5,946 bases of DNA from Planctomycetaceae bacterium (GCA_009783865.1 WRCR01000263.1:1-5946), one strand, 5' to 3'. Positions 1-5,946 are shown, counted from the first letter of the stretch. The notes: a model not told the origin generated them from the sequence alone. Numbers and translations are program-made.

Positions 1-1979
1 AAACGCAGTAAGCCGGTACCGGTCGCAATCGCTTGACCTTCCGGCGGTTGATTATCTGAAGAGTCCGCATACCAGCGGTAAATGGTTTCCGTTTCTGTTT
101 TCGATTGCAGCGTAAAAGTCAGCCGCACACTAACCGGCGCACCGAGCGAATCAAATACCGCCAAGTCAACCGCTTTGCTTTCGCCGATTGCATTCTGCTT
201 ATTGTTCGGGTCTTGCCCCCAGTTGATTCCTGCCTGCTTCGGACTGCCCGGCGAAGAATTGTAGAGCATCAAATCGTTGGCATCCAATTCGAGAGCGTTA
301 TCCAAACCGCCGTTGCCGAGAAGATAAAAACTTCCGTCTTTGACCATCGCGCCTTGCTTTCCGTCATTGAGTGTCTTGCCGATAGAACCGCCATCAGCCG
401 GAATGTCACCGCCGCTTTGTATTCCGAAGGACTCCGACAAGAACCGCAGATAATCGTTCACCGTTGTTTCTGCCGTGATTTCCAATTCGGTTATGCGCAA
501 CTCTTTGCCGCCTTTGTTCGGAGTGAACCGCAAGATTCCCTCTTCAAACACGGGTATGAATCGGACACTGCTGTTGCTGCTCGACAAAGTTCCGTCAAAG
601 TTTCCGACATCCAACAGTTTCGTTTCACCGGTCACCATTGCATTGCCTCGACCGGCAGGACTCCACTCAAGATGCGTTCCATCCGTCAATTCCGCATCGG
701 AGAAGCGGTCTGTTAGTGTTGCATCCGCGTCAAGATTGTTAATCTGTCCGACAAGATAAAACTCCGACACATCATTCGCAGTACTCCGGTAAATGCGCCG
801 TCCAACCCATTCGTCGGGATTATCGCCTTCAACGGTCGGGATGTTGGAAAGTTTCGCTTGTCCGCCGATGTTCAGATTGAAAGCATCGCTAATCAACGAC
901 GGTCGGCTTTCGTTTCCCGCTGCATCGATGTATGTGACGTAGTAATGATAACTGCCCTGCGACAATCGCCCCTGCTGCAAAACCGGATTGGGTGCAATTG
1001 ATTCGGACGAAGCAATATCCGTGTAAGCCGCTGCCGGTGCAGGCAAGTCGGCGAGTCGATGAAACGTCGCCGTTGCGGTCGGGTCTCCGGGGTCTATTGC
1101 CCGATATAAGCGCAGCGAGTCATATCCCGCCGGTACCGGCGGTAAATCGGTTAGCGTAATCGAATCCTGATTAGCGGCAACGGCTGCGGTTATCGGTGCG
1201 GAATAGTCGGACTCGTTTCCTGCGGCATCGACATAAACACAGCGGTAAAGATAGTTGCCGGGTGCAACTTCGCCGCCAGTTGAACTTCCCGTCGCTCTGC
1301 TTATACCTTCGGTTTGCGGCTGCGGAATCTGGCTGGCAATCAACTTTTGCTCTTCGGGAAATGACTTCGATAAATCCGCCATCGGTCTGGTTTGCAGCAC
1401 AGTTCCTTGCACGGAATCATCACCGACTGCGTTCAACATACCTTCGATTTCTACCAGTTCGGTTTGTTCGGCGATGTGCAATTCACCGATGGGAATCCGC
1501 AGCGGAACTAGTTCACCGGTTTGAATGCGAAACTTGTCATCTACCTTGTAGCCCATCACATTCAAGCCGGTGTTTGTCGTTAAGTCCAAGTCGGCATTGA
1601 TTTTCAGCGCACCGTCTCGTGTGTAATACATTTCCGAAGAATTCGGATATGCCGCCATGATGAATCCGTTGCCGTTGATAGCGATGTCAGAATTCGTCAT
1701 TCCTTCTTTGAAGGCACCCTGCGAAAAATCGGTGGTGACGGAACCGAGTTCCACGCCCATTCCGATTTGCAGCGGATTCGAGCCGGCGGTATATCCTTGA
1801 CCGGGTTCAAAACCGTACTTATAGTGATATTCGACAAAGGAAATGAAGTCGGGACGTTCCGCCTTATATCCGATGGTATTAGCGTTTGCCAAGTTTGTAC
1901 CTGAGATGTTGATGGACTTTTCCGCTGCGCCCATTCCCATCTTGGCGATGTGTATTGCCGAACTAAGACCGAGTCCCAT
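1..1979 (-). CDS. flgE: Flagellar hook protein FlgE, 5' part (3' end beyond window)
   Basis: The frame is open from an ATG at 1979 to the left edge, giving 659 codons with no stop; the C-terminus is missing. FlgE polymerises into the curved extracellular hook joining the flagellar rod to the filament and is exported by the flagellar type III system. Residues 22-40 carry the rod/hook N-terminal signature (SINISGTNLANANTIGYKA). Residues 78-108 (ELGSVTTDFSQGAF, then INGNGFIM) are typical FlgE D1 sequence. Near residues 599-625 the ESKAVDLAVFDSLGAPVSVR stretch marks the later FlgE region. Between about 238 and 432 sit two FN3-like repeats that E. coli FlgE (about 400 aa) lacks. The start is supported by AAAAGGA 8 nt upstream. 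No other flagellar gene is visible nearby. Family identification is confident; flgF/flgG-type paralogues are less likely given the length and the late motif. Confidence 0.92.
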   Translation of the reverse strand, partial: MGLGLSSAIHIAKMGMGAAEKSINISGTNLANANTIGYKAERPDFISFVEYHYKYGFEPGQGYTAGSNPLQIGMGVELGSVTTDFSQGAFKEGMTNSDIAINGNGFIMAAYPNSSEMYYTRDGALKINADLDLTTNTGLNVMGYKVDDKFRIQTGELVPLRIPIGELHIAEQTELVEIEGMLNAVGDDSVQGTVLQTRPMADLSKSFPEEQKLIASQIPQPQTEGISRATGSSTGGEVAPGNYLYRCVYVDAAGNESDYSAPITAAVAANQDSITLTDLPPVPAGYDSLRLYRAIDPGDPTATATFHRLADLPAPAAAYTDIASSESIAPNPVLQQGRLSQGSYHYYVTYIDAAGNESRPSLISDAFNLNIGGQAKLSNIPTVEGDNPDEWVGRRIYRSTANDVSEFYLVGQINNLDADATLTDRFSDAELTDGTHLEWSPAGRGNAMVTGETKLLDVGNFDGTLSSSNSSVRFIPVFEEGILRFTPNKGGKELRITELEITAETTVNDYLRFLSESFGIQSGGDIPADGGSIGKTLNDGKQGAMVKDGSFYLLGNGGLDNALELDANDLMLYNSSPGSPKQAGINWGQDPNNKQNAIGESKAVDLAVFDSLGAPVSVRLTFTLQSKTETETIYRWYADSSDNQPPEGQAIATGTGLLR
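684..965 (-). repeat. FN3-like repeat B within flgE (about residues 339-432)
   Basis: This is the second copy, offset by 101 residues. GSYHYYVTYIDAAGNES (residues 342-358) matches the start of repeat A at 11 of 17 positions, including an identical DAAGNES. The end is also alike (RIYRS...FYLVGQI...LTD). The DNA encoding the two copies has diverged, so the duplication is not recent. Confidence 0.6.
1005..1268 (-). repeat. FN3-like repeat A within flgE (about residues 238-325)
   Basis: This is the first of two related segments in the hook protein. It opens with GNYLYRCVYVDAAGNES (residues 241-257), then a beta-rich stretch ending LYRA...FHRLADL...YTD. The aromatic-alternating strand followed by DxAGNES resembles fibronectin-III/Ig-like surface domains. 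The domain class is inferred from pattern only. Confidence 0.6.
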
Positions 1980-1987
1980 TGTTATAT

Positions 1988-1994
1988 TCCTTTT
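1988..1994 (-). promoter_or_regulatory. Ribosome binding site of flgE
   Basis: On the minus strand this reads AAAAGGA, 8 nt before the ATG at 1979. It fixes the flgE start; no in-frame alternative is better placed. Confidence 0.7.
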
Positions 1995-2021
1995 GCGTAT
2001 CGGAAGACGACTACGTACCGG

Positions 2022-2041
2022 TTATCGGCAATAATTATCGG
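2022..2041 (-). repeat. Twin CCGATAA motif upstream of flgE
   Basis: On the minus strand CCGATAA occurs twice (2041-2035 and 2028-2022), with starts 13 bp apart, about 42-60 nt before the flgE ATG. The second copy is GCCGATAA, identical to the -10 element of flagellar sigma-28 promoters, but no TAAA-type -35 stands at the expected distance from either copy. It could be a regulator site or chance. No convincing sigma-70 or sigma-54 promoter was found in the 1980-2155 gap. Confidence 0.25.
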
Positions 2042-2111
2042 GATAATTCATACTACGGACAGAAAGCGCATAACTGTAAAAGTTTGCCTAGATTACGGGA
2101 AACGTATTGCG

Positions 2112-2147
2112 TTTAGCGGCGGTATTTAAGACCGCTTCCACGCTAAA
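2112..2147 (-). other. Bulged hairpin between pilin gene and flgE, possible transcript 3' end
   Basis: TTTAGCG-GCGGT (2112-2123) can pair with ACCGC (2131-2135) and CGCTAAA (2141-2147), giving a 12-bp stem with a 7-nt loop and a 5-nt bulge (2136-2140). It lies just after the pilin stop codon. In the minus-strand transcript the U-run comes before the stem, not after it, so it is not a standard intrinsic terminator. It might stabilise the pilin mRNA 3' end. Confidence 0.35.
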
Positions 2148-2155
2148 AAATGCGA

Positions 2156-3364
2156 TTACAGCGTTGTGCTTTCGCCGCCGTTAATACTGCCCATTGCTCC
2201 CCAAACGCCGAACTCGCTTGGTCCGCTGGACACCTCTTTCGGTACGCTTGTCAGCCCAGTGCTGACGGAATTCACCGTATCGGATACAAACCTGACGCTG
2301 CCATCCAAAAGACCTACGTTCACACCGCCGCTGTGATAACTCGCAGCCGACATTATTCCGAAACCGTAGGTGTAACAGGAGTGACAGTTCGGCGAATTCG
2401 GCGGTAAGACCGTATTAAATGTTGTCCAAGCGTTATAGCCAATCCAGGCAATTTTGCCGCGTACTGCCCTATATGTATTGGACGTTCCCAAGTTGCCGTT
2501 GCCGGTAATTGTCAGAGTACTGCTCAACATCTTCCGGTCATTAGCATCTATCTTGGTAAAACAATTCAACGGATTGCTCATCAAACCGGTCATACAAGCC
2601 GCTACAGATGTTTTGATATTCCGCTCGTCGAATTGTCTGGCAGCACAGGTTTCGCTGACAACAATCGTGTTGCTTGTTCCGTCAGAACAGGCGGCAAATC
2701 CAACCCACTTCGTCCGAACAAACAAAGCGCGGTCGCTATACGGTGCTGCTGCGAATCCGGCATCTCCTACGTTGACGCTGACTTTACCTTCATAATTATT
2801 CCAGATGAAGTCCGCCATTGAAATTACCATGTTGGTTAGACACGGGGTGGTCTCCGATACTCTTGACTGCGGGTCCGAAGGGCAGAGTATCGCAGGTATG
2901 TTTCCGAGTTGCGGTTTATAAGCGTCAGATGCGTAAAAATAGTCGTTGTTGACAATTTGATTTTTTAATTCATCGAATCGCGGCTGCTGCTCTATGAACG
3001 GCAAAAGCGGGTACAAAATGCCCCAATCGTCATTGCCGGGGATTTGTGTTCCGTCCGCCTTCTTTGCCGGTATTTTAGTTCCGACATTCGGCAGCGAGTT
3101 ATTAACATCGTGATAGTTGTGCATTCCGAGTGCGCATTGTTTAACATGATTCGCACACTGCATTCTTCTTGCGGCTTCACGGGCGGCTTGCACTGCGGGC
3201 AAAAGCAACGCGATGAGAACGCCGATAATCGCAATGACGACAAGAAGTTCAACGAGGGTAAATGCGGATATTAATTTCCGTCCCCCCCTCGAATTACCTG
3301 ATTTTACACATTCCGTGATTACGGAATCAATAGAACAAGCGAGAATCCTAGTAGGGTTTCGCAT
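2156..3364 (-). CDS. DUF1559 family pseudopilin-like protein (prepilin N-terminus, H-X9-DG C-terminus)
   Basis: The protein has 402 aa from the ATG at 3364. That start is chosen because AAGGAG stands 7 nt upstream; an in-frame ATG at 3412 would add 16 residues (418 aa) but has no comparable site. Residues 31-39 (LISAFTLVE) form a type IV prepilin processing site: cleavage is expected after Ala34, with Phe35 as +1 and Glu39 as +5. A hydrophobic helix ending in LLLP and then AREAARRMQCANHVKQC follows. The C-terminal part has His344, nine residues, then Asp354-Gly355, the H-X9-DG motif of planctomycete DUF1559 proteins. The mature protein should be anchored in the inner membrane with its globular part in the periplasm or assembled in a pseudopilus. 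Paralogues number in the tens to hundreds per planctomycete genome and their individual roles are unknown. The leader is long (34 aa), and -1 is Ala rather than the usual Gly. Confidence 0.9.
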   Translation of the reverse strand: MRNPTRILACSIDSVITECVKSGNSRGGRKLISAFTLVELLVVIAIIGVLIALLLPAVQAAREAARRMQCANHVKQCALGMHNYHDVNNSLPNVGTKIPAKKADGTQIPGNDDWGILYPLLPFIEQQPRFDELKNQIVNNDYFYASDAYKPQLGNIPAILCPSDPQSRVSETTPCLTNMVISMADFIWNNYEGKVSVNVGDAGFAAAPYSDRALFVRTKWVGFAACSDGTSNTIVVSETCAARQFDERNIKTSVAACMTGLMSNPLNCFTKIDANDRKMLSSTLTITGNGNLGTSNTYRAVRGKIAWIGYNAWTTFNTVLPPNSPNCHSCYTYGFGIMSAASYHSGGVNVGLLDGSVRFVSDTVNSVSTGLTSVPKEVSSGPSEFGVWGAMGSINGGESTTL

Positions 3365-3371
3365 ATGAAAA

Positions 3372-3377
3372 CTCCTT
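3372..3377 (-). promoter_or_regulatory. Ribosome binding site that sets the pilin start
   Basis: On the minus strand AAGGAG lies 7 nt before the ATG at 3364, close to ideal. It argues for the 402-residue form over the 418-residue form. A run of nine T (3396-3388) lies just upstream. Confidence 0.75.
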
Positions 3378-3513
3378 ATAAAAGTCGAAAAAAAAATGGC
3401 ACGTAAAAACACTAACCATCAGGCAACTGCCGATATAACTCCAGACATCATGCCTCATTACCACCCGTTAGTATGCAGCATTTCACGGCAAATTCAAGTG
3501 CAACTTTCCGTAA

Positions 3514-3542
3514 ATTTTATACAATTTTGCGCAAATTAGCAA
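3514..3542 (-). promoter_or_regulatory. Candidate sigma-70-type promoter for the pilin gene
   Basis: On the minus strand TTGCTA (3542-3537) and TAAAAT (3519-3514) are separated by 17 bp; they match the -35 at 4 of 6 and the -10 at 5 of 6. It starts 19 bp beyond the M14 stop codon and would give a leader of about 140 nt. The palindrome TTTGCGCAAA (3526-3535) lies in the spacer and could be an operator. A weaker alternative is TTGAAT (3497-3492) with CATACT (3475-3470), spacing 16. Planctomycete promoters are poorly defined, so this is tentative. Confidence 0.3.
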
Positions 3543-3560
3543 GGGTTTCTAATCCTGCCG

Positions 3561-4793
3561 TCATTCCGACAGATAAACACGAAGGGCGTGAGCCATATCG
3601 CGTCCCAAAAACCGGAGAGAATCAATATCGACTACGACCCCCGACGCATTGGCTGAAGGAATCTCGACGGAAGTAGAAAAAGCCACGTTCGACAGTTTCG
3701 AGGATGCCCATCGGGCACTGTTGAGTAAGCCGTCGTGTCCGTAATTGGCGGCAGTGTTCCAATCTTCACCGAACGGAAAATTGAATGATTCTTTGAACGG
3801 AAGCGGTCCCTTCTTTTCCGCTTCCAAAATTTTACTGAATCTCTGCTGCATTTTCCATATTTCCGCTTGTCGGGAACCCACTAAGTACAAGGATTCCCGA
3901 CTGCTGTTTTCCCGCGCACTGTTTTCCGGCGGGTCGTCTTTTGGTTTAGCACGCAAGGCAGGACCATGCATATCGAAGAAGGCAATCGGTTTGCCGTTCT
4001 GCCAGCGGGAAACCTGTTCTGTAATCGCCTGAACTTCAGGATAAATCCGTGCAATGTAATCTCGATTGTGGTCATGCGGCTGACGACTTTTGCCTTGGTC
4101 GCCGTCTTCGACACCATCCTTATCGACAAACGGCACAATGAAAAAGTCGCAATGTTCCCGGAGCCATTTTCCGTCGTCTGAATCGGAAAGCACCGCTTCG
4201 ATGAAGCCCTCTACAGCATAAGAAGCCGCCGTTTCTCTGGCATGGTGACGCGCCAACATGCATACCTTAAAATCGGCATCGTTTCCTTTGCCCGGAATAC
4301 GGAGAAGTTCGACGCTGCGTCCTTTTTTCGATTGGCAGAGCGTTTCGATTTTCAAGTTCACATTGTCCTTGTATTTTTCAAGGAAACGCTTCAAGTCCCT
4401 TTCCGTATGGTTGAGAACCGCACTGAACCGGACTTCTTTTTCGGCGGGACCGAAAGTGTACTGAAACTTCGTTTCGGGAAAGCCGGTTTTATCACTGAGC
4501 CAACGCCAGGTGATTCCGTCATCATTGCTGACGGCTGGTCCTCGTGTGCTTAGATGTGTGCCGTTTATCAGTTCGAAATTCAGTGTTCGCCCTTCCGCCC
4601 CGCGAATGCGAAAAGACCAGTAGAACCAGGACAATCCTGTTTCATTACTGACTCTCCGCTGCAAACGCACCGTATCCACATCGATTTCCGAAACGAGAAT
4701 ATTGCCGCCGGGAAAGTCAGCATCAATCTTGAACTCCGTGGCAAATGCCGGAATAACGGTGAATAAAAAAATTATTATTAACAGGCGTTTCAT
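3561..4793 (-). CDS. Secreted M14 zinc carboxypeptidase, CCP-like
   Basis: The protein has 410 aa, with CCGGAG 7 nt before the ATG. It is a predicted metallocarboxypeptidase removing C-terminal residues from peptides. Residues 1-18 form a Sec signal peptide (MKRLLIIIFLFTVIPAFA, cleavage before Thr19). Residues 20-130 are a beta-rich domain (FPGGNI, WFYWSFRIRGAEGRT, GPAVSNDDGITWRWL) typical of the cytosolic-carboxypeptidase (M14C/Nna1) N-terminal domain. The catalytic part follows: HxxE zinc ligands His184 and Glu187 in RHHARETAAS, the DKDGVEDGDQGK loop near 224-235, DHNRDY with Arg244 as the likely substrate carboxylate binder, third zinc ligand His276 in FFDMHGP, and probable catalytic Glu377 in STSVEIP. 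All key residues appear present, so it should be active. Most studied members act in the cytoplasm; the leader here points to the periplasm or outside. Substrate is unknown. It is separated from the neighbouring genes by gaps above 180 bp. Confidence 0.88.
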   Translation of the reverse strand: MKRLLIIIFLFTVIPAFATEFKIDADFPGGNILVSEIDVDTVRLQRRVSNETGLSWFYWSFRIRGAEGRTLNFELINGTHLSTRGPAVSNDDGITWRWLSDKTGFPETKFQYTFGPAEKEVRFSAVLNHTERDLKRFLEKYKDNVNLKIETLCQSKKGRSVELLRIPGKGNDADFKVCMLARHHARETAASYAVEGFIEAVLSDSDDGKWLREHCDFFIVPFVDKDGVEDGDQGKSRQPHDHNRDYIARIYPEVQAITEQVSRWQNGKPIAFFDMHGPALRAKPKDDPPENSARENSSRESLYLVGSRQAEIWKMQQRFSKILEAEKKGPLPFKESFNFPFGEDWNTAANYGHDGLLNSARWASSKLSNVAFSTSVEIPSANASGVVVDIDSLRFLGRDMAHALRVYLSE

Positions 4794-4876
4794 AAATTTT
4801 CTCCGGTTTAGAATTTAAAATAAATTTTCTATGGTACGTTGGCTCTGTTTCCTCATTAGAGTTGTTCGGGAACCGA

Positions 4877-4902
4877 CATTCCTGCGTAGGTAGGAATCCA
4901 GA
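4877..4902 (+). repeat. Palindromic repeat copy 1 (REP/dRS3-like)
   Basis: This begins CATTCCTGCG and ends AGGAATCCAGA. ATTCCT (4878-4883) pairs with AGGAAT (4892-4897) around an 8-nt loop. It matches copy 2, on the opposite strand, at 20 of 26 positions. Confidence 0.7.
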
Positions 4903-4924
4903 GGAACGGGTATAACCTTTTACG

Positions 4925-4950
4925 TCTAGATTCCCGCTTTCGCGGGAATG
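4925..4950 (-). repeat. Palindromic repeat copy 2 with GAAA tetraloop (REP/dRS3-like)
   Basis: On the minus strand it reads CATTCCCGC-GAAA-GCGGGAAT-CTAGA. A perfect 8-bp stem, ATTCCCGC with GCGGGAAT (4949-4942 and 4937-4930), closes a GNRA tetraloop. The core matches the ATTCCC-N8-GGGAAT pattern known from neisserial dRS3 and from dispersed repeats in other bacteria. It lies 26 nt past the stop codon of the right-hand gene and may serve as a mRNA 3' stabiliser; there is no U-tract for termination. Confidence 0.75.
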
Positions 4951-4975
4951 ATGGTTTTGGAGTTTCCGAACAAAT

Positions 4976-5946
4976 CTATTTCAAAAGTCCTTCGGCAACT
5001 TCCGCAAGTTCCAGCATGATTTTGCGGTACTGTTCCGCTGTTCGCGGAAGAGCCGGTTTCATTTCGGCAAGCGGCTTTGCCCTGACATCCGCAAAGGCAT
5101 CGGTGTAAATTTTTTGCAAAGTAGCCGTGTCAAGTTTTCCGGCGGTGTCTCCCGCTTCTACCAGTGCTGCCGCTGCTTCGGCATAAGCGCGGACTATCGG
5201 AAGATAACAATACGCAAACAACTCATACTGATACGAAGCACAATAACCGTTGGCTGCATTGTTAAGGAGTGCTTTTTCAAAGTGAGGATTCACTTCGGAA
5301 ACCGTCTTGAGACGTTCATAAGTCGCATTCATCGAATAATCATCATGAAGAGCCAAAAGGTCGCGGAACAATTCCCAATGCCGCCGGAAATTAGCAACAG
5401 CACGGAGAACATCGTCTTTCGCCGCTTTGCCTTCCCGCCAGTTTTTCAGGGCAACGTTGATATTGTGTGCCGCAAGAATCGAAAGCCGATTAGCAGTCGT
5501 CCTTGCAATGTCGATGGAGTCCCGCTTGATAAACGGCTTGGCATCGTCAAACGGCAACTCAGCGAGCGCGCGGTACAACGCCGGTGCCGGTGCCAGTTTG
5601 TCGGCGAAGGTCTTTCGCAATTCCGTCCGGTCAACTGTTGAGGAAAACTGACTCGCATTCAAATATGTCAACAATCCCAGTCCCCATGCATTGGGAACCG
5701 TGTACGGATAAGAACACGGCAAAAACGTATTCCAGATTTTCAACATGGTGTCTGCGTCGTCCCTGTACCGTGTCCGGCAGAGACGCTCAACGGCGTGAAT
5801 CGGTTTCGATTGGTCCGGCTTCCAGGCGTTTTGCGGAAAGTATTCGAGTATAAGAATATCGGCATGTGACGTTTCGGGCCAAAAAATGTATCCTTTGCAG
5901 AACGGGTCGTCTTTGGAAAGTTCCATCCGCTCTTCGAGAATGTCGT
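4976..5946 (-). CDS. Unrecognised protein, C-terminal part (possible glycosidase-associated helical region)
   Basis: The frame is open from the right edge through 322 residues to a TAG at 4978-4976; the 5' end is outside the window, so an internal Met at 5926 is probably not the start. I do not recognise the family with confidence. The first visible part (GYIFWPETSHADILILEYFPQNAWKP) reads like the last strands of a TIM barrel or similar fold. AVERLCRTRY...ADTMLKIWNTFLP follows, a pattern seen after the barrel in some glycoside hydrolases such as GH89-like enzymes. The rest is largely alpha-helical, with HDDYSMNATYERL, NPHFEKALLNNAANGYCASYQYELFAYCYLP, an Ala-rich helix, and a final helix ending EVAEGLLK. 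A glycosidase role is only a guess. The TAG stop coincides with the right boundary of the MITE-like element, so the C-terminus may have been altered by insertion. Confidence 0.7.
   Translation of the reverse strand, partial: DILEERMELSKDDPFCKGYIFWPETSHADILILEYFPQNAWKPDQSKPIHAVERLCRTRYRDDADTMLKIWNTFLPCSYPYTVPNAWGLGLLTYLNASQFSSTVDRTELRKTFADKLAPAPALYRALAELPFDDAKPFIKRDSIDIARTTANRLSILAAHNINVALKNWREGKAAKDDVLRAVANFRRHWELFRDLLALHDDYSMNATYERLKTVSEVNPHFEKALLNNAANGYCASYQYELFAYCYLPIVRAYAEAAAALVEAGDTAGKLDTATLQKIYTDAFADVRAKPLAEMKPALPRTAEQYRKIMLELAEVAEGLLK

Larger units (their letters stand above)
4857..4978. mobile_element. Putative MITE, about 118 bp, TA-flanked with terminal inverted repeats
   Basis: TA at 4857-4858 and TA at 4977-4978 bracket a 118-bp non-coding segment. 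Its ends are GAGTTGTTCGG (4859-4869) and, read inward on the other strand, GATTTGTTCGG (4976-4966), matching at 10 of 11 positions. Inside are two 26-bp palindromic repeats in opposite orientation separated by 22 bp, so the whole segment can fold into a long imperfect hairpin. TA duplication with short inverted ends is the habit of IS630/Tc1-mariner elements, which suggests a non-autonomous relative. No transposase is in the window, so family assignment is inference. It fills most of the gap between the right-hand gene and the M14 gene; the remainder (4794-4856) is AT-rich leader with no clear promoter. Confidence 0.5.

Noticed and set aside
105..716. 203-residue plus-strand open frame
   Set aside because: It lies antisense inside the flgE frame, uses a TTG start, and its protein is rich in Arg/His/Cys with no recognisable motif, as expected of a shadow frame.
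2022..2048. Full sigma-28 promoter for flgE
   Set aside because: GCCGATAA is present, but the bases at the -35 distance (AATTATCC on the minus strand) do not resemble TAAAGTTT, so only the motif pair is reported.
3388..3420. Intrinsic terminator formed by the T9 run and the upstream GG...CC sequence
   Set aside because: The bases before the T-run do not form a stem of more than a few pairs.
3473..3676. 67-residue plus-strand frame across the M14-pilin gap
   Set aside because: It has no good ribosome site, half of it overlaps the M14 3' end antisense, and the composition is not protein-like.
4930..4949. Rho-independent terminator of the right-hand gene
   Set aside because: The stem is strong, but the minus-strand sequence after it (CTAGACGTAAAAGG) has no U-tract.
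4877..4950. CRISPR array
   Set aside because: There are only two copies, in opposite orientation, each itself a palindrome; this is a REP-like pair and not direct repeats with spacers.
5114..5641. 175-residue plus-strand open frame
   Set aside because: It is antisense to the right-hand gene, whose minus-strand frame shows coherent helical protein character; this one does not.

Overview
The window suggests a planctomycete, probably from the Pirellulales/Thermoguttaceae side. The main reason is the minus-strand gene at 2156-3364. It encodes a DUF1559-type pseudopilin with an FTLVELLVVIAIIGVLIALLLP-like N-terminus, AREAARR after it, and a C-terminal H-X9-DG motif, a combination greatly expanded in Planctomycetes. 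The large FlgE-type hook protein fits the same phylum. Lineage is inferred from protein style only.

All four genes lie on the minus strand, so transcription runs from right to left. At the right edge is the 3' part of an unrecognised gene (4976-5946, 5' end outside the window). Next comes an apparent 118-bp non-coding element bounded by TA dinucleotides (4857-4978), with terminal inverted repeats and two nested palindromic repeats. It looks like a MITE, and its right end supplies the stop codon of the right-hand gene. Then follow a secreted M14 zinc carboxypeptidase of the cytosolic-carboxypeptidase (CCP) subfamily style (3561-4793), the DUF1559 pseudopilin (2156-3364), and the 5' two-thirds or more of a large flagellar hook gene flgE (1-1979, running off the left edge).

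The gaps are 182 bp (gene 1 to M14), 196 bp (M14 to pilin) and 176 bp (pilin to flgE). These are long for one tight operon, and the genes do not form an obvious pathway. A separate promoter is plausible for the pilin gene, and a bulged hairpin separates pilin from flgE. No tRNA, rRNA, CRISPR array or complete transposase gene was seen, and the plus strand appears to hold only antisense shadows.

The most interesting items are the MITE-like element and its effect on the neighbouring stop codon, the tandem FN3-like repeats inside the hook protein, and the exported version of a peptidase subfamily best known inside cells.
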